Shown here: one piece after another, positions 12,201 through 21,015 of the stretch
Layout of the letters: each line of letters starts with the position of its first letter
How positions within the stretch are numbered: position 1 is the first letter of the stretch
Source: Marthasterias glacialis
Taxonomy: Eukaryota > Echinodermata > Asteroidea > Forcipulatida > Asteriidae
Direction of reading: 5' to 3'
Length of the DNA: 64,000 bases
Assembly (NCBI GenBank): GCA_911728455.2
Contig: OU452229.1
Span: forward strand, 5,941,854 to 6,005,853
Notes under the pieces: generated by a model
Seen by the model: only the letters and a program-made list of their open reading frames with translations
What the model was told of the DNA's origin: nothing
Databases searched by the model: none
Translations under genes and position numbers: made by a program

Positions 12201-15200
12201 TGCTGTCATTGAAACACAGTTGTATTCAAATTAGATCTAATTTAAATTTACATGAGAAGCAATTTTTGAAATCATTATTACATGTACAAAAACATATCAC
12301 CATTACAATCCGTTTTTGTTTTTAACTTCAATGAAGTTTTCTTTTCAATGATTGTGTTCCTTAAAAACTGAGTGACGGATTTGAGCGCTATATAAGAAGC
12401 CACAATTATTATTAAGGGAATAAAAGAGTGGCTACGAGGTTTTAAATGGCTGTTTAAAACTGGCAGGGTCATGGTCGTGTGATAAAGGACTGAGCCCTTT
12501 TTGTTAAAAATCGTGATAATGTAGGAAAATGTGTAAAACTTTGCAGGTTCTTTTTGTGTACATTTTCAATTTCTGTCACGTTCTGAGGCTCCGTTTTGCG
12601 AGGTGGTTAAATTACATCGACGTAAAATGATTGTGCGTACGCGTGGGTGCTAATGTGCTTATATGCTAATATGCTAAATTGAGTACCGCTATACAATGAT
12701 TGCGTTGCGTGAATATTAGCACCCGCATAAGCTTGCGAACCAATATGCATATATATGGCTAGGAGCGCCAAACTGGCATTAACAGCTCCAGCTATGTCTT
12801 TATCAGCCATTTAAAACCGGTCTTAAATGGTCATGTGACCACATTCCAATAGCTTTACTAAACTGTCTGGGGTATTTATGATTATATAACTGGCATACAG
12901 ATCCTTGTCATTTGATTGGTGGAATTTACATCACATGACATTCAATATCATTCCCATCAGCGTCGGTGATCAAAAAGTCCTATTTTCCCATGGGGAATAG
13001 TATTTCCTATTCAACAGTTAGGATCATCCTCGTTCCCAACGGTTTTTTAGTGATAGAGCGCCGCTGCTAAAACAAAGGAGCACCTGTGCAAAAGGTTGTA
13101 ATAATAGCACATCCCGCATATTGCTCTGTTCTAAGCTGCGCGCGTCAAGTTTGCTTTAAGATAAATTCGTTGTCACGCGCGCGTGGAGTACCGAAAATAG
13201 CGCGTCTGTGTCTACATGGAGTCATCCACGTTGTTTTAGAATTTTCAGGGTGATGGATGGTTGAGGAACCGTATTTATTTTGATTTTGTGTTTATTGTGA
13301 AAAAATTCAAATGACAAGGATCTATGTCAGTTATGAAACAAATATTGAGTGGCTTTAATTCGTGAAATGGGAGGAATATTATCACTCGGTAAAATTTTGA
13401 CTGTTCCATTTCACTCGGCTTTGACTCGTGAAATGAACAGTCAAAATTTTACCTTGCGATAATATTCCTCCCATTGCACTCTGAGCCACTCAATATTTGT
13501 ATAATAGTTATTAAAACTAGAGGATTAGATTGAATGTACTCTTCCACTCAACCATCTCTTGAAGCATCTTAGTAAGTACAGTTACCCACTGACAGCCAAG
13601 GAGTTGTTCAATGAAAGTTTTCCTGGTTTATAGTTTGATATTTTTTTTTTGAATACTAGAGAGTTACACTAAACAACGCACAATCTCATTAGGCGTCTGT
13701 GTAACTACACCTACCCACTGACGGCCAATGAGTGAGCCTGGATGGTATGAGTCAGCCGGAAACCCCCAGTGCGAGTCAAGTGAGCAGAAGGTCCCTTGAT
13801 GTTGGTCAGCTGAGGATTGATGCCCGTATCCGTTGGGAATTCGGAATCCTGTACAGTGAGCAAGAAACAACAATCACCATCTTAAAATCTATCCCAATGG
13901 GTTATTAACATTAAAGTACTTGAACAACATTGGTTACAGACCGATCCATTAACCCACCATGCCACTTTACGTGTTGACCAATCACAGCCTTGGCTATGCA
14001 ACCGAAAGTCCCTCAAAAGTCCGACACGATAAAATCCTATTGGAAAATGTAAATATGTGTGCTTACTTATAGCACGCGCCTTCATGTCGTGCAGTGTGGC
14101 ATTGAAGAGATGCACATTGTGTGCTGCCCACGTGTATTGTGGTGATGTAGCCAATGCTGTGATTGGTCAATATGTTTAGGGGGTGGGGCTTAATGGATCG
14201 GTCTATTGTCAAAGACCAGTATTTGTATTTTTATGTGTTTCAACATAATCATGAAATAACAAACCTGGGAGAGTTTAGGCTCAATTGGTCATTGGAGTCA
14301 CAAGAAAGTAGCGGGGAAAAAAAACTTACGTAATGTATATGTTTTCAGTGTTTTAGAACATGGAGTTTTGGTCTCGTGAGATCAAAACTAAGTGTTTTAC
14401 TCATTTCTCAAAAACTGTAGCATTTCAGGCAAAAACATTTTAATGGAAGTTTTCCACCATGAATATCTTTATACCATGTATCTTTATACCATATCATTGT
14501 GTTTCAATCTTACCAATGTTTTGCACACCTTTAATTGACAACTACAATAAAAAACTTATATAGAAACTTTACATATGGTGGCACTTTATAAGGAATATTT
14601 GAAGCACGTTGCAAAAAAAGTACCAACTAAAGTAAATAAGCATTGCAGAAAAACCTTGATAAAAAATCACTGATTTATATGAAATATGAAACATGAAAAT
14701 GTTTCTGTAAAGCATTTAAGGGCCATGGTCACACAGCAATTTACAGGTTGTCGGTTTCCACACAATTTTCTTGGGGACAGAAAGATACTGTTAGAAAACA
14801 GAGCTTAGGGTTAGGGTTAGGGTTGTATTACCGCAGTGCTCCTTTTATATGCAGTGAAGTCGGTTGCCTCCAAAGTGCCTGTACAAATTGCTTTTTTTGG
14901 CGAGGCCTAATAAGCTTAAAAATGTCACATGTGGTTGTAATATTTTAGCAAAATGTTTTTCATACGATAAGAAATAAACTTACATCAGGGTGTCTTGGTT
15001 GGGGTTGTGCTGTGACGTCCATGTTTTGTGTGTTGGGTTGGCGCGGCATGGTGTTCACCTCCCTGGCTTGGCGGACGGCACTTTGTGTGGGGCCAGTCCC
15101 AGATGCAAACATCAGTCTGCGTTCAGACTTGGAGAACTGAAGGGATCCCGAGTCATGGCTACCTCCTTCTAGATTACGAAGTGTGGCTTGGAGACCGGAA

Positions 15201-18200
15201 ACCTGAACACATGAATTGTGGTTAAAAATTATCAAAGATCACATATCTCAGAGGATACAAGGGGTGGGCTTAAAAATGTGGTCTGAAGGCAAGCAGTTTT
15301 AGAGAAAGCAGCTTTTTCCTAAAGACGACGAGAGCATACCGATCCAAACGTCAAGTTGTTATACCTATGTTTCTTTTCAGAACCAACAAAACTCAAAGAG
15401 ACTTATCTCCTACGTGGTGTTACCGCAAACTTTTTTAGATAGTTACAGACAATCCTTCGGGAAGTGTGTTGTAGTTCCACTAATAACACCCACTTCACAA
15501 ATTTTCACTCCAGCAATTTTGTAGAGGTAAACATGAAACTACACTGAGCTAATTGTTCTTTTAGGGTTTAAGCAAGAAACTGTTCAAAATATGATTCGCA
15601 GAGACCAGAAGTCTCAATAAAAGTATCAATTCTGTCTTAAGCAGTGCTTTCAAACAGTGAACTTGGACCAATCAAGATGGCTGCTTTGGATGATTGACAT
15701 ACCTGATTGACAGCTCGGTCTCTCTCTAGCTTAGCCAGCATCTTCTCTTTCATGGCCACCTCGTATTTCTCCTTCAGTTGCGTCAAAGTTGGTTCATAGG
15801 AAGCGTAGTGCTTCTTCAGTCTGTAACATTCATAGTACCTTTTTGTCAAGTCATTGCAACAAGGGTGTATTAAACGAGTTATGACCTCTTAACAATCAGT
15901 TTTTTATAACTGAAAAAAAAGGTAATATTTTTCTTATTTTACACTTTCACATTTATGGGTGGTTATAAACAACGTATACTCGTTGTGTTTAGAATCCTGT
16001 GGGAAAAAAAACAGGCTACTGGGAAGGGATTTGAACCCAAGACGCCCCACATTCTAGAGCAGATGTTTCAACCGTGTAATGGTTGAAAGAGCACCTTTTT
16101 TTGTTTACCGTTTGATGTCGTCGATGAGCCTGTTCTTCTCCTGAACCACTCTCTTGTGATGCATACGGTTGAAATCTCTCTCCTTGCGTAGCTTCACATA
16201 CGTGTCTTTTGCTTTACTGTAAAAATAAAACACAGACAACACAATATAACCATTTATACAACCCGTACTGAGCCTGCCTTCTATTTTGTGGAGTGTTGTG
16301 GCCGAGCGGTCTAGTATACCAGACTCAAGTTCTGGTGTTGTCAGAGTATGGGTTTGGGTCCCTGTCACTAATTGCTTTGTCCTTCAGATGGGACGTAAAG
16401 TCTTAGGCCCTGGGTGTTGTTCAGTGCACATAAAAGAACCCAGTACACTTCTTGTTACGAGAAGGGGTTTGCACCAGTGTTTCTGGTATGTTGGCTGCAT
16501 AGATTTTAAACTCTTACGAGGTGCTATGCACATGGGTCTCATAGATCAAACTTAGCTCTGCATGCCTGGCTGTCGTTAAAATAGGAAGTGCTTAAAGAAG
16601 ATTCAAGATTCAAGTTTATTCAATCACGTTAAAAACATGAGAATTTTTTTAAAACATGAGAAGTCCACAGATAAAGTGGGATATAAGAAACTAAAATTAT
16701 AATTATTAAAATTATTGTTAATATTTAAGGATGATAGCCAGGGCATTATAAAGTAACAGAAAAAAATATAAATCAACAGTCATAAAACGTTCAAATCATC
16801 ACAAGTTTTAGAACTGTCCTTATTTGCAGGATTTAAAAGAAAACGAGTACTACTTTAAGCCGGCCGTGTGACTTACTTCGCTGCATCCTTAAACTTGTCC
16901 AAGTCTCTCCTGAGTGTCTTGACCTGGAGGTCAAGCTGCTGATTGCGAATGTAAACGTCAGGAACAGTCTTGACGTCTTCCTCGTTCAGTAAGCCTCGCT
17001 GCTGTAGCTCATACCTAACAGTATTAAACACAAGGTTGAACATCAGTCGAATTAAGATGTCGCATCTGGTTCTTCGCAGAACCTAAGGAAGAGACTATAT
17101 TATGACTGTCGCCTGTGAACTGGTTTAGTCTCACCTTCCATACCATACAAAATCTCAAATCGTACTCATTGGTATAAATAAATGAATATTTGACATAAAT
17201 TAGCATAAAATTAAATGAATAATTACTTTGGGCCGAAATATTGTGATTTGGTCCCTACTTGTCACGCAGGCAATTTTAAGGGCAACCTGGAGGCAACCTA
17301 CTACACCTAACCTAAAATCAGTCTGTGAAATCTGGCTTTTCTATTTCACGAGGCGAAGAAATAGTTCAGATTTCACCTCTGAATTATATTCTACAACAAT
17401 GCACTCATGTGCATCCAATATTTGTATAATATAACCCCAATTTCAAGTTGAGTATCTCCCTTATACATTTATTGTGGTGAGACCATTTTAACCCCAGCTT
17501 TATTTACCATTCTGTTTGGAAGCAGTCTAGGGTCCGCATCATGCCCATCTTGACAAGGAAGTTCCTGACAAAGTCATCCACCACCTCGGGCCTTAGATTG
17601 ACAGGGGGCGGAACCATGCGCTCTCCTGTCATCTGAAAGTTTAAGAAGTTTGATTTATAAAGATGATTTTCAGTGCATATATCTAAAAATCATGCATTAA
17701 ACAATTGCAATCAGTGCCCAATTTATTGGCACTTCTTACTGCGGAGTTCTGTGCTTACAGCCCATGAAATCATGCGCTTCACAAAGGTCGCCTGGGCATT
17801 CCACTGCTGAGCGTGCACAGACCACACACACCTGTGGTCTAATGCTTCGTTTCACCCACAGAAAGACAAAACATGGTTTTGAATATTTTGCCATTGTCTG
17901 GCTATTGACAGGTGGTTTTTGTGTAATCCCTGATTCCAGACCTTAGTCCTTTTGTTCCAAGAAGAGGATTATGAGACAAAATTATTCCGGCAATTCCGAC
18001 AAGATAATCCCGTCAGGGGAATGGGAAAAAATAAAAGAATCCCGGCGGCAACTGGTTAATTGTTTTTAGAACATGGATGACACGTAAAACAGTAACACAT
18101 TGTACAGCATTGGTACAGGTGTAGCAATATAATAACTATTCAAATGCTCCATCTTACTTCAAAATGTGTTGCGTCACACCAAAACTTGAATTTTACATTT

Positions 18201-20344
18201 GCAAATACTGGTCCTCCTGGATTGTTAACTTGACAATTGTACAAGTACAATAACCCTTAAAAATATATATGAATTATTGTCTTAATTGAAATTGTATTAG
18301 TGAAGATATCCAGTAAATTTTTCTTTGTTCACCCCAAAACTGAATGCAAAAACCAATGCTGTACCATCCCCTTAACGAAATTAACCAACCAAGGCATCTT
18401 GATCCTCCTGGGCTTCTTGAATGGTTCTCACAGCAGCATGAAGGTCCTCATCTGGCTCTGAGAAAACAAATATAAATACTTGAAATTTAGTTTAAAGACA
18501 AAAGTACAGAATTTGAATTTTAAAGAAAACAGAGTGGGATTTTTTTTCATTTCATTTGAATGTTTGCTTGATATAAAGTTGTCAAAAATTGTCTTTAATG
18601 TATGCAAACCAATTGGCCCCGGCAAACGTGTATCCATGAACTTATTTTTTTGAGCCAGCAAACAGGATACGTTGAAACACGCCATTGTGCAAAATCGGAA
18701 TACCTGAACAAAGGTCGCCCAGACATTCCACTGCTGAGCATGCTCAGAAAACACACTCGCCATGTAACACTTTGTTTCATCCACACAAACGGGACAGATG
18801 GCACTCAATATTTTGTAGATTTTTGGCTATTGTGCAGGCGTTATTGTGTAATCCCTAATCCAGACCTTTGACCTTTTGTTCCAAGAAGAATTGCTTACCT
18901 GATGCAAAATCATCATCGATTTCAACTTCTTCATAGACAAACTCATCATCAGAATCAACAGGTAATAAAGCCTCTGGGAGAAACTCTGTTAAGAAATCTA
19001 ATTAATATCCATTTCACATTTTACAATTTACCATCTTGTCTTCTTATTTAAGTGTGGAAGTCCATCATACAATTGTTTGCAGGGCCTCTTTGGTCCATTT
19101 TTGTAGGCCTATTAAATCTACTTCCACTTCTACATTTTGCTCAGCAATGTCCATAATTTGGGATAGATAACACCAAGGAGCAATCATAGTTAAAGGAGCT
19201 GTGCCGTCATGATTACAGCAGTAAATGGAATAACCCAGTTACTAAACACAACGCGTGCATGCGCATTGGCGGTCACATCACAGTTTGACAAAGACGGCAC
19301 CCTTTGTGGTTTGACCGCAAGCGCACCCGTGCGCAGTATCTGAGTAGAGTTCATCTTTCCATGCACAGCCACAGGCCTGCTATAATCATGACACAGCCCC
19401 TTTAAGTGTCTCGATAAAAGACACAAGTGTCACCACTGGGATCCAAACCACACTCCTGTGAAAGGTAACAATTTCATCCGGCAGTTTAGCTTGCAAAACA
19501 TTTAGACTGAACAATTTTTTGATACCAGTCCCCATACGCCAACATGCAAATCACACTATCATCATTGGTCATGATTGGCCCAGCGCACGCTCTACACAGC
19601 TGGTATCCTGCATTGACTAAGCAAAACGTGTATCCATTAACTTATTTTTTTGAGCCAGCAAATAGGCGACGTTGAAACACGCCATTGTGCAAAATCGGAA
19701 TACCTGAACAAAGGTCGCCCAGACATTCCACTGCTGAGCATGCTCAGAAGACACACTCGCCATGTAACACTTTGTTTCATCCACACAAACAGGACAGATG
19801 GCACTTAATATTTTGTAGATTTTTGGCTATTGTGCAGGCGTTATTGTGTAGTGGGCTAAAAATCATCGATTTGGAGGACCAAAAATGATCATGAGTACAA
19901 TTAAATGCATTTTATTTCACCGTAAATACTTGGAGAAGCCAGTAGGCGATTTTCAAGCAATTCTGTCGAGTCTTTGTCGCAATTTTGACAATTTTGTAAC
20001 TGATTCAGAAAAAACCGCTTCGCAGCACTTTCCAAATATACCACGGACTGGGGCGCCAGTACGACAGATAATGTCAAAATCTCAAAAAGGAGTACAGGGG
20101 ACAGGCACAGCGCCCCAGTTACTGGGTCTAGAGTCTACGGTGGTGTAGTTTAGTCCGTTTGTAAACAGTTAATTTTTCAACCCTTAAACTTTGTCTCTGA
20201 AGCCTTATAGGCAGTGCAAATGGAACTCAATGTTCCAAAAGTAGTAAACCTTGAAATGAAGTTATGATAAAGAAAGAATAGGGTAAGGATACGTTCCAAA
20301 TAATAAGCACCGTCTTCGCCGGCTCGTTCCACCGCGGTCGCCAT
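6249..20344 (-). CDS. SPAG16: SPAG16 / PF20, axonemal central-apparatus WD40 protein
   Basis: Structural protein of the central pair of motile cilia and sperm flagella (Chlamydomonas PF20). Fifteen exons, all phases matching: 20293-20344, 18899-18973, 18390-18457, 17508-17632, 16877-17014, 16109-16216, 15703-15820, 14984-15202, 13715-13848, 11958-12101, 10690-10790, 9146-9230, 7996-8122, 7007-7264, 6249-6359. They give 620 aa, against 631 in human. An acidic N terminus (SDDEFVYEEVEIDDDF) is followed by a LisH-like segment (DDFVRNFLVKMGMMRTLDCF, residues about 84-103), then coiled coil to about 230 (RDFNRMHHKRVVQEKNRLID). A linker leads to seven WD40 repeats (about 330-620), with TASGDSTVKIWDF and the C-terminal SVRIWS. 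The start is chosen because MATAVERAGEDGAYYLEQ matches the vertebrate AYYLEQ block. Exon 3 has a weak donor (GTTGGT). Intron 1 looks U12-type. Confidence 0.96.
7479..7747. mobile_element. hAT-like MITE in SPAG16 intron
   Basis: Terminal inverted repeats CAGGGGTGTGA and TCACACCCCTG bound a 269-bp noncoding element, flanked on both sides by CTAGAG (7473-7478 and 7748-7753). CAGGG-type termini are typical of hAT transposons, which normally make 8-bp duplications. Only 6 bp match here. Confidence 0.7.
8421..8691. mobile_element. MITE with 21-bp AATAGACCGATCC inverted repeats
   Basis: The left end AATAGACCGATCCATTAAGC is a perfect inverted copy of the right end over 21 bp. The 271-bp interior is noncoding. 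Related copies lie at 13936-14207 and 25642-26076. It sits in a SPAG16 intron. Confidence 0.8.
8735..8975. repeat. Dispersed ~250-bp repeat, copy 1
   Basis: Shares long blocks with 31345-31580 and 49145-49400, for example AAACTGGATTTATTGGCTCA and the GCTGGTGTTTCGGTTGT block. No coding potential is evident and the class is unknown. Confidence 0.6.
9470..9905. repeat. Three diverged tandem units of about 150-180 bp
   Basis: GCCAGAATCTGGCATATTGG-type blocks recur at about 9475, 9653 and 9805, each followed by a TTAACAAACCA-like block and an AATATCATAAAATGG-like block. This is a local AT-rich tandem duplication in a SPAG16 intron. Confidence 0.7.
10354..10515. mobile_element. MITE with AATAGACCGTTCCGG inverted repeats, copy 1
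   Basis: AATAGACCGTTCCGG at the left and CCGGAACGGTCTATT at the right form terminal inverted repeats around about 160 bp. The terminal bases resemble the AATAGACCGATCC family. Copy 2 lies at 10951-11112. Confidence 0.8.
10951..11112. mobile_element. MITE with AATAGACCGTTCCGG inverted repeats, copy 2
   Basis: Same interior as the 10354 element (CTGTCAATCAAACTGTG followed by GACCAATTGGATCACGCC), with more diverged ends. The two copies lie 600 bp apart on either side of SPAG16 exon 11 (10690-10790). Confidence 0.75.
11299..11640 (+). mobile_element. tRNA-Leu-derived SINE (type A), near full length
   Basis: The head folds as a tRNA: acceptor arm GTGTCATG (11299-11306) pairs perfectly with CATGACAC (11378-11385). 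The anticodon arm is CCGGACTCAAGTTCTGG, giving a CAA (leucine) anticodon, and the B box GGTTCGAATCC lies at 11363-11373. The tRNA-unrelated body starts CTTGTGTCCTTGAGCAAGAT and ends near a GTAAAGCGCATTGAGAC motif. Related copies: 53312, 54773, and reverse at 36222. Confidence 0.9.
12380..12420 (+). repeat. Retroelement 3'-tail-like fragment
   Basis: GAGCGCTATATAAG followed by an AATTATTATTA-type tail resembles the 3' ends of SINE/LINE elements. No body is recognisable upstream. Confidence 0.35.
13338..13500. repeat. Near-perfect 75-bp inverted repeat (hairpin)
   Basis: Arm 13338-13412 (from ACAAATATTGAGTGGCT through GGAGGAATATTATC and GGTAAAATTTTGACTGTT) is repeated inverted at 13424-13500 with only about 11 bases between. 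Related inverted sequence near 12885-12925 and 13295-13335 suggests it sits inside a larger palindromic element. Confidence 0.8.
13936..14207. mobile_element. MITE of the AATAGACCGATCC family, copy 2
   Basis: The ends ACAGACCGATCCATTAA and TTAATGGATCGGTCTATT are inverted repeats. The interior shares ACCAATCACAGC-type and CCGACACGATAAAA-type blocks with the 8421 copy. Confidence 0.75.
14346..14545. repeat. Dispersed repeat with TTTACTCATTTCTCAAAAACT
   Basis: Reverse-oriented relative of the repeats at about 22040-22420, 34985-35215 and 45820-46200, which share a GGTGGAAAACTTTCC-type block and a GAGAAATGAGTAAAAC block. No coding potential. Confidence 0.5.
14805..14824. repeat. Short interstitial telomeric repeat
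   Basis: TTAGGGTTAGGGTTAGGGTT: three units of the metazoan telomere repeat inside a SPAG16 intron. Too short to be a telomere; most likely microsatellite growth or repair-mediated capture. Confidence 0.85.
16293..16500 (+). mobile_element. tRNA-Leu-derived SINE (type B)
   Basis: The tRNA-like head (GTTGTGGCCGAGCGGTCTAG, then GACTCAAGTTCTGG) has a decayed B box. It is joined to a different body (CCTTCAGATGGGACGTAAAG, then CACATAAAAGAACCCAGTAC). The same head and body recur at 59931-60125 and, reversed, at 52560-52766. Confidence 0.75.
17735..17975. repeat. Partial copy of the ~300-bp CATTCCACTGCTGAGC repeat
   Basis: Shares AAGGTCGCCTGGGCATTCCA and TTTCACCCACAGAAAGACA-like blocks with the copies at 18600-18895 and 19622-19855. 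Confidence 0.5.
18600..18895. repeat. ~300-bp dispersed repeat, copy A
   Basis: Near-identical to 19622-19855 over blocks such as GACATTCCACTGCTGAGCAT and TTGTGCAGGCGTTATTGTGT. Inverted, more diverged copies lie at 26680-26995 and 34380-34735. Noncoding; its right end abuts SPAG16 exon 2. Confidence 0.75.
18974..18996 (-). promoter_or_regulatory. SPAG16: U12-type branch site and acceptor, SPAG16 intron 1
   Basis: On the minus strand TTTCTTAAC (18988-18996) matches the U12 branch consensus TTCCTTAAC at 8 of 9 positions. The next in-frame AG (18974-18975) is 15 nt past the branch adenosine. Using it joins residue Q18 to ALLPVDSDDE in frame. An earlier AG also keeps frame but lies too near the branch. 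Confidence 0.75.
19190..19405. mobile_element. TTAA-flanked MITE, copy 1
   Basis: Both ends abut TTAA (19190-19193 and 19402-19405). The inverted termini are AGGAGCTGTGCCGTCATGATTA-like on the left and TAATCATGACACAGCCCCT on the right. TTAA duplication is the signature of piggyBac-type transposition. Lies in SPAG16 intron 1; copy 2 is at 59588-59800. Confidence 0.8.
19622..19855. repeat. ~300-bp dispersed repeat, copy B
   Basis: Same orientation as, and almost identical to, 18600-18840, about 1 kb away within the same SPAG16 intron. This implies recent transposition or local duplication. Confidence 0.75.
20049..20131. mobile_element. Short MITE with ACTGGGGCGC termini, copy 1
   Basis: Left ACTGGGGCGCCAGTAC and right GCGCCCCAGTTACTGGGTCTA surround an ATAATGTCAAAATCTC core that matches the element at 22157-22270. 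Confidence 0.6.
20284..20292 (-). promoter_or_regulatory. SPAG16: U12-type 5' splice site, SPAG16 intron 1
   Basis: The minus strand reads C|GTATCCTTA, matching the minor-spliceosome donor consensus (A/G)TATCCTTT at 8 of 9 bases, directly after codon 17 plus one base of exon 1. Major-class donors do not normally carry ATCCTT at +3 to +8. Confidence 0.8.
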
Positions 20345-21015
20345 ATTGTGTGTATCGCTGAAGTTTGATATACGGTCTGGTACTCTTGCAATCGTACACC
20401 CATAGCCATTAAGGATTGAGCGGTGTACTGACTATTGTGTTGCTATGCTTTAAGTTCATTGACCTCGATTGGGGGCGGAGCCTCTGAGTGAAATCACATT
20501 GTTAGGGATTTCCCCCCCTGCTGCTGGGGCGCCCGCATTACTGCAGTGTAGTCTATCTCACGACCGCGCAGTGCAGCCTCGAACACCAGGTTGCGCTGCG
20601 CATTCTTTACAGCACTCTTGAGATAGAGCAAATCAAACAGTATAAAATAATAATATGCAATGCAATATCATTACTGCATGACACTGAGCCTTGGCTTGGG
20701 CGTTGTAGCAGCAAGGGAAAGCAGCATCCAGCTTTGGCCGCGGTACGGGCATCAAATTTAAAATTAACTTGCCGTCATTTTACAAGTCTTAGACTTAGAG
20801 TAAGAGCTGCTACTCAACTCAACTGTTTTCACAAGTGCCGATTAGCCTGCTACTGCTAGTGGTAGTGCTACCGAACAAGAACAGTTCAAAGCCAAAATAA
20901 CATAACAATCATTATTCATTAAGAAGTCATTAGCATCCATACCATACGTTAGTCACACACTCACAGAGCCGAATTGTCAGTTGTTGATATAAAACGACTA
21001 CATTCATCAATCATC
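20345..21015. promoter_or_regulatory. Head-to-head promoter region between SPAG16 and SSUH2
   Basis: The 671 bp between the SPAG16 start codon (20344, minus) and the SSUH2 start codon (21016, plus) must hold both promoters unless untranslated first exons lie elsewhere. A YY1-like AATATGGCGAC overlaps the SPAG16 start. An inverted pair CTATCTCA/TGAGATAG spans about 20550-20628 in a GC-rich patch. No TATA box or complete RFX X-box was seen. Confidence 0.5.
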
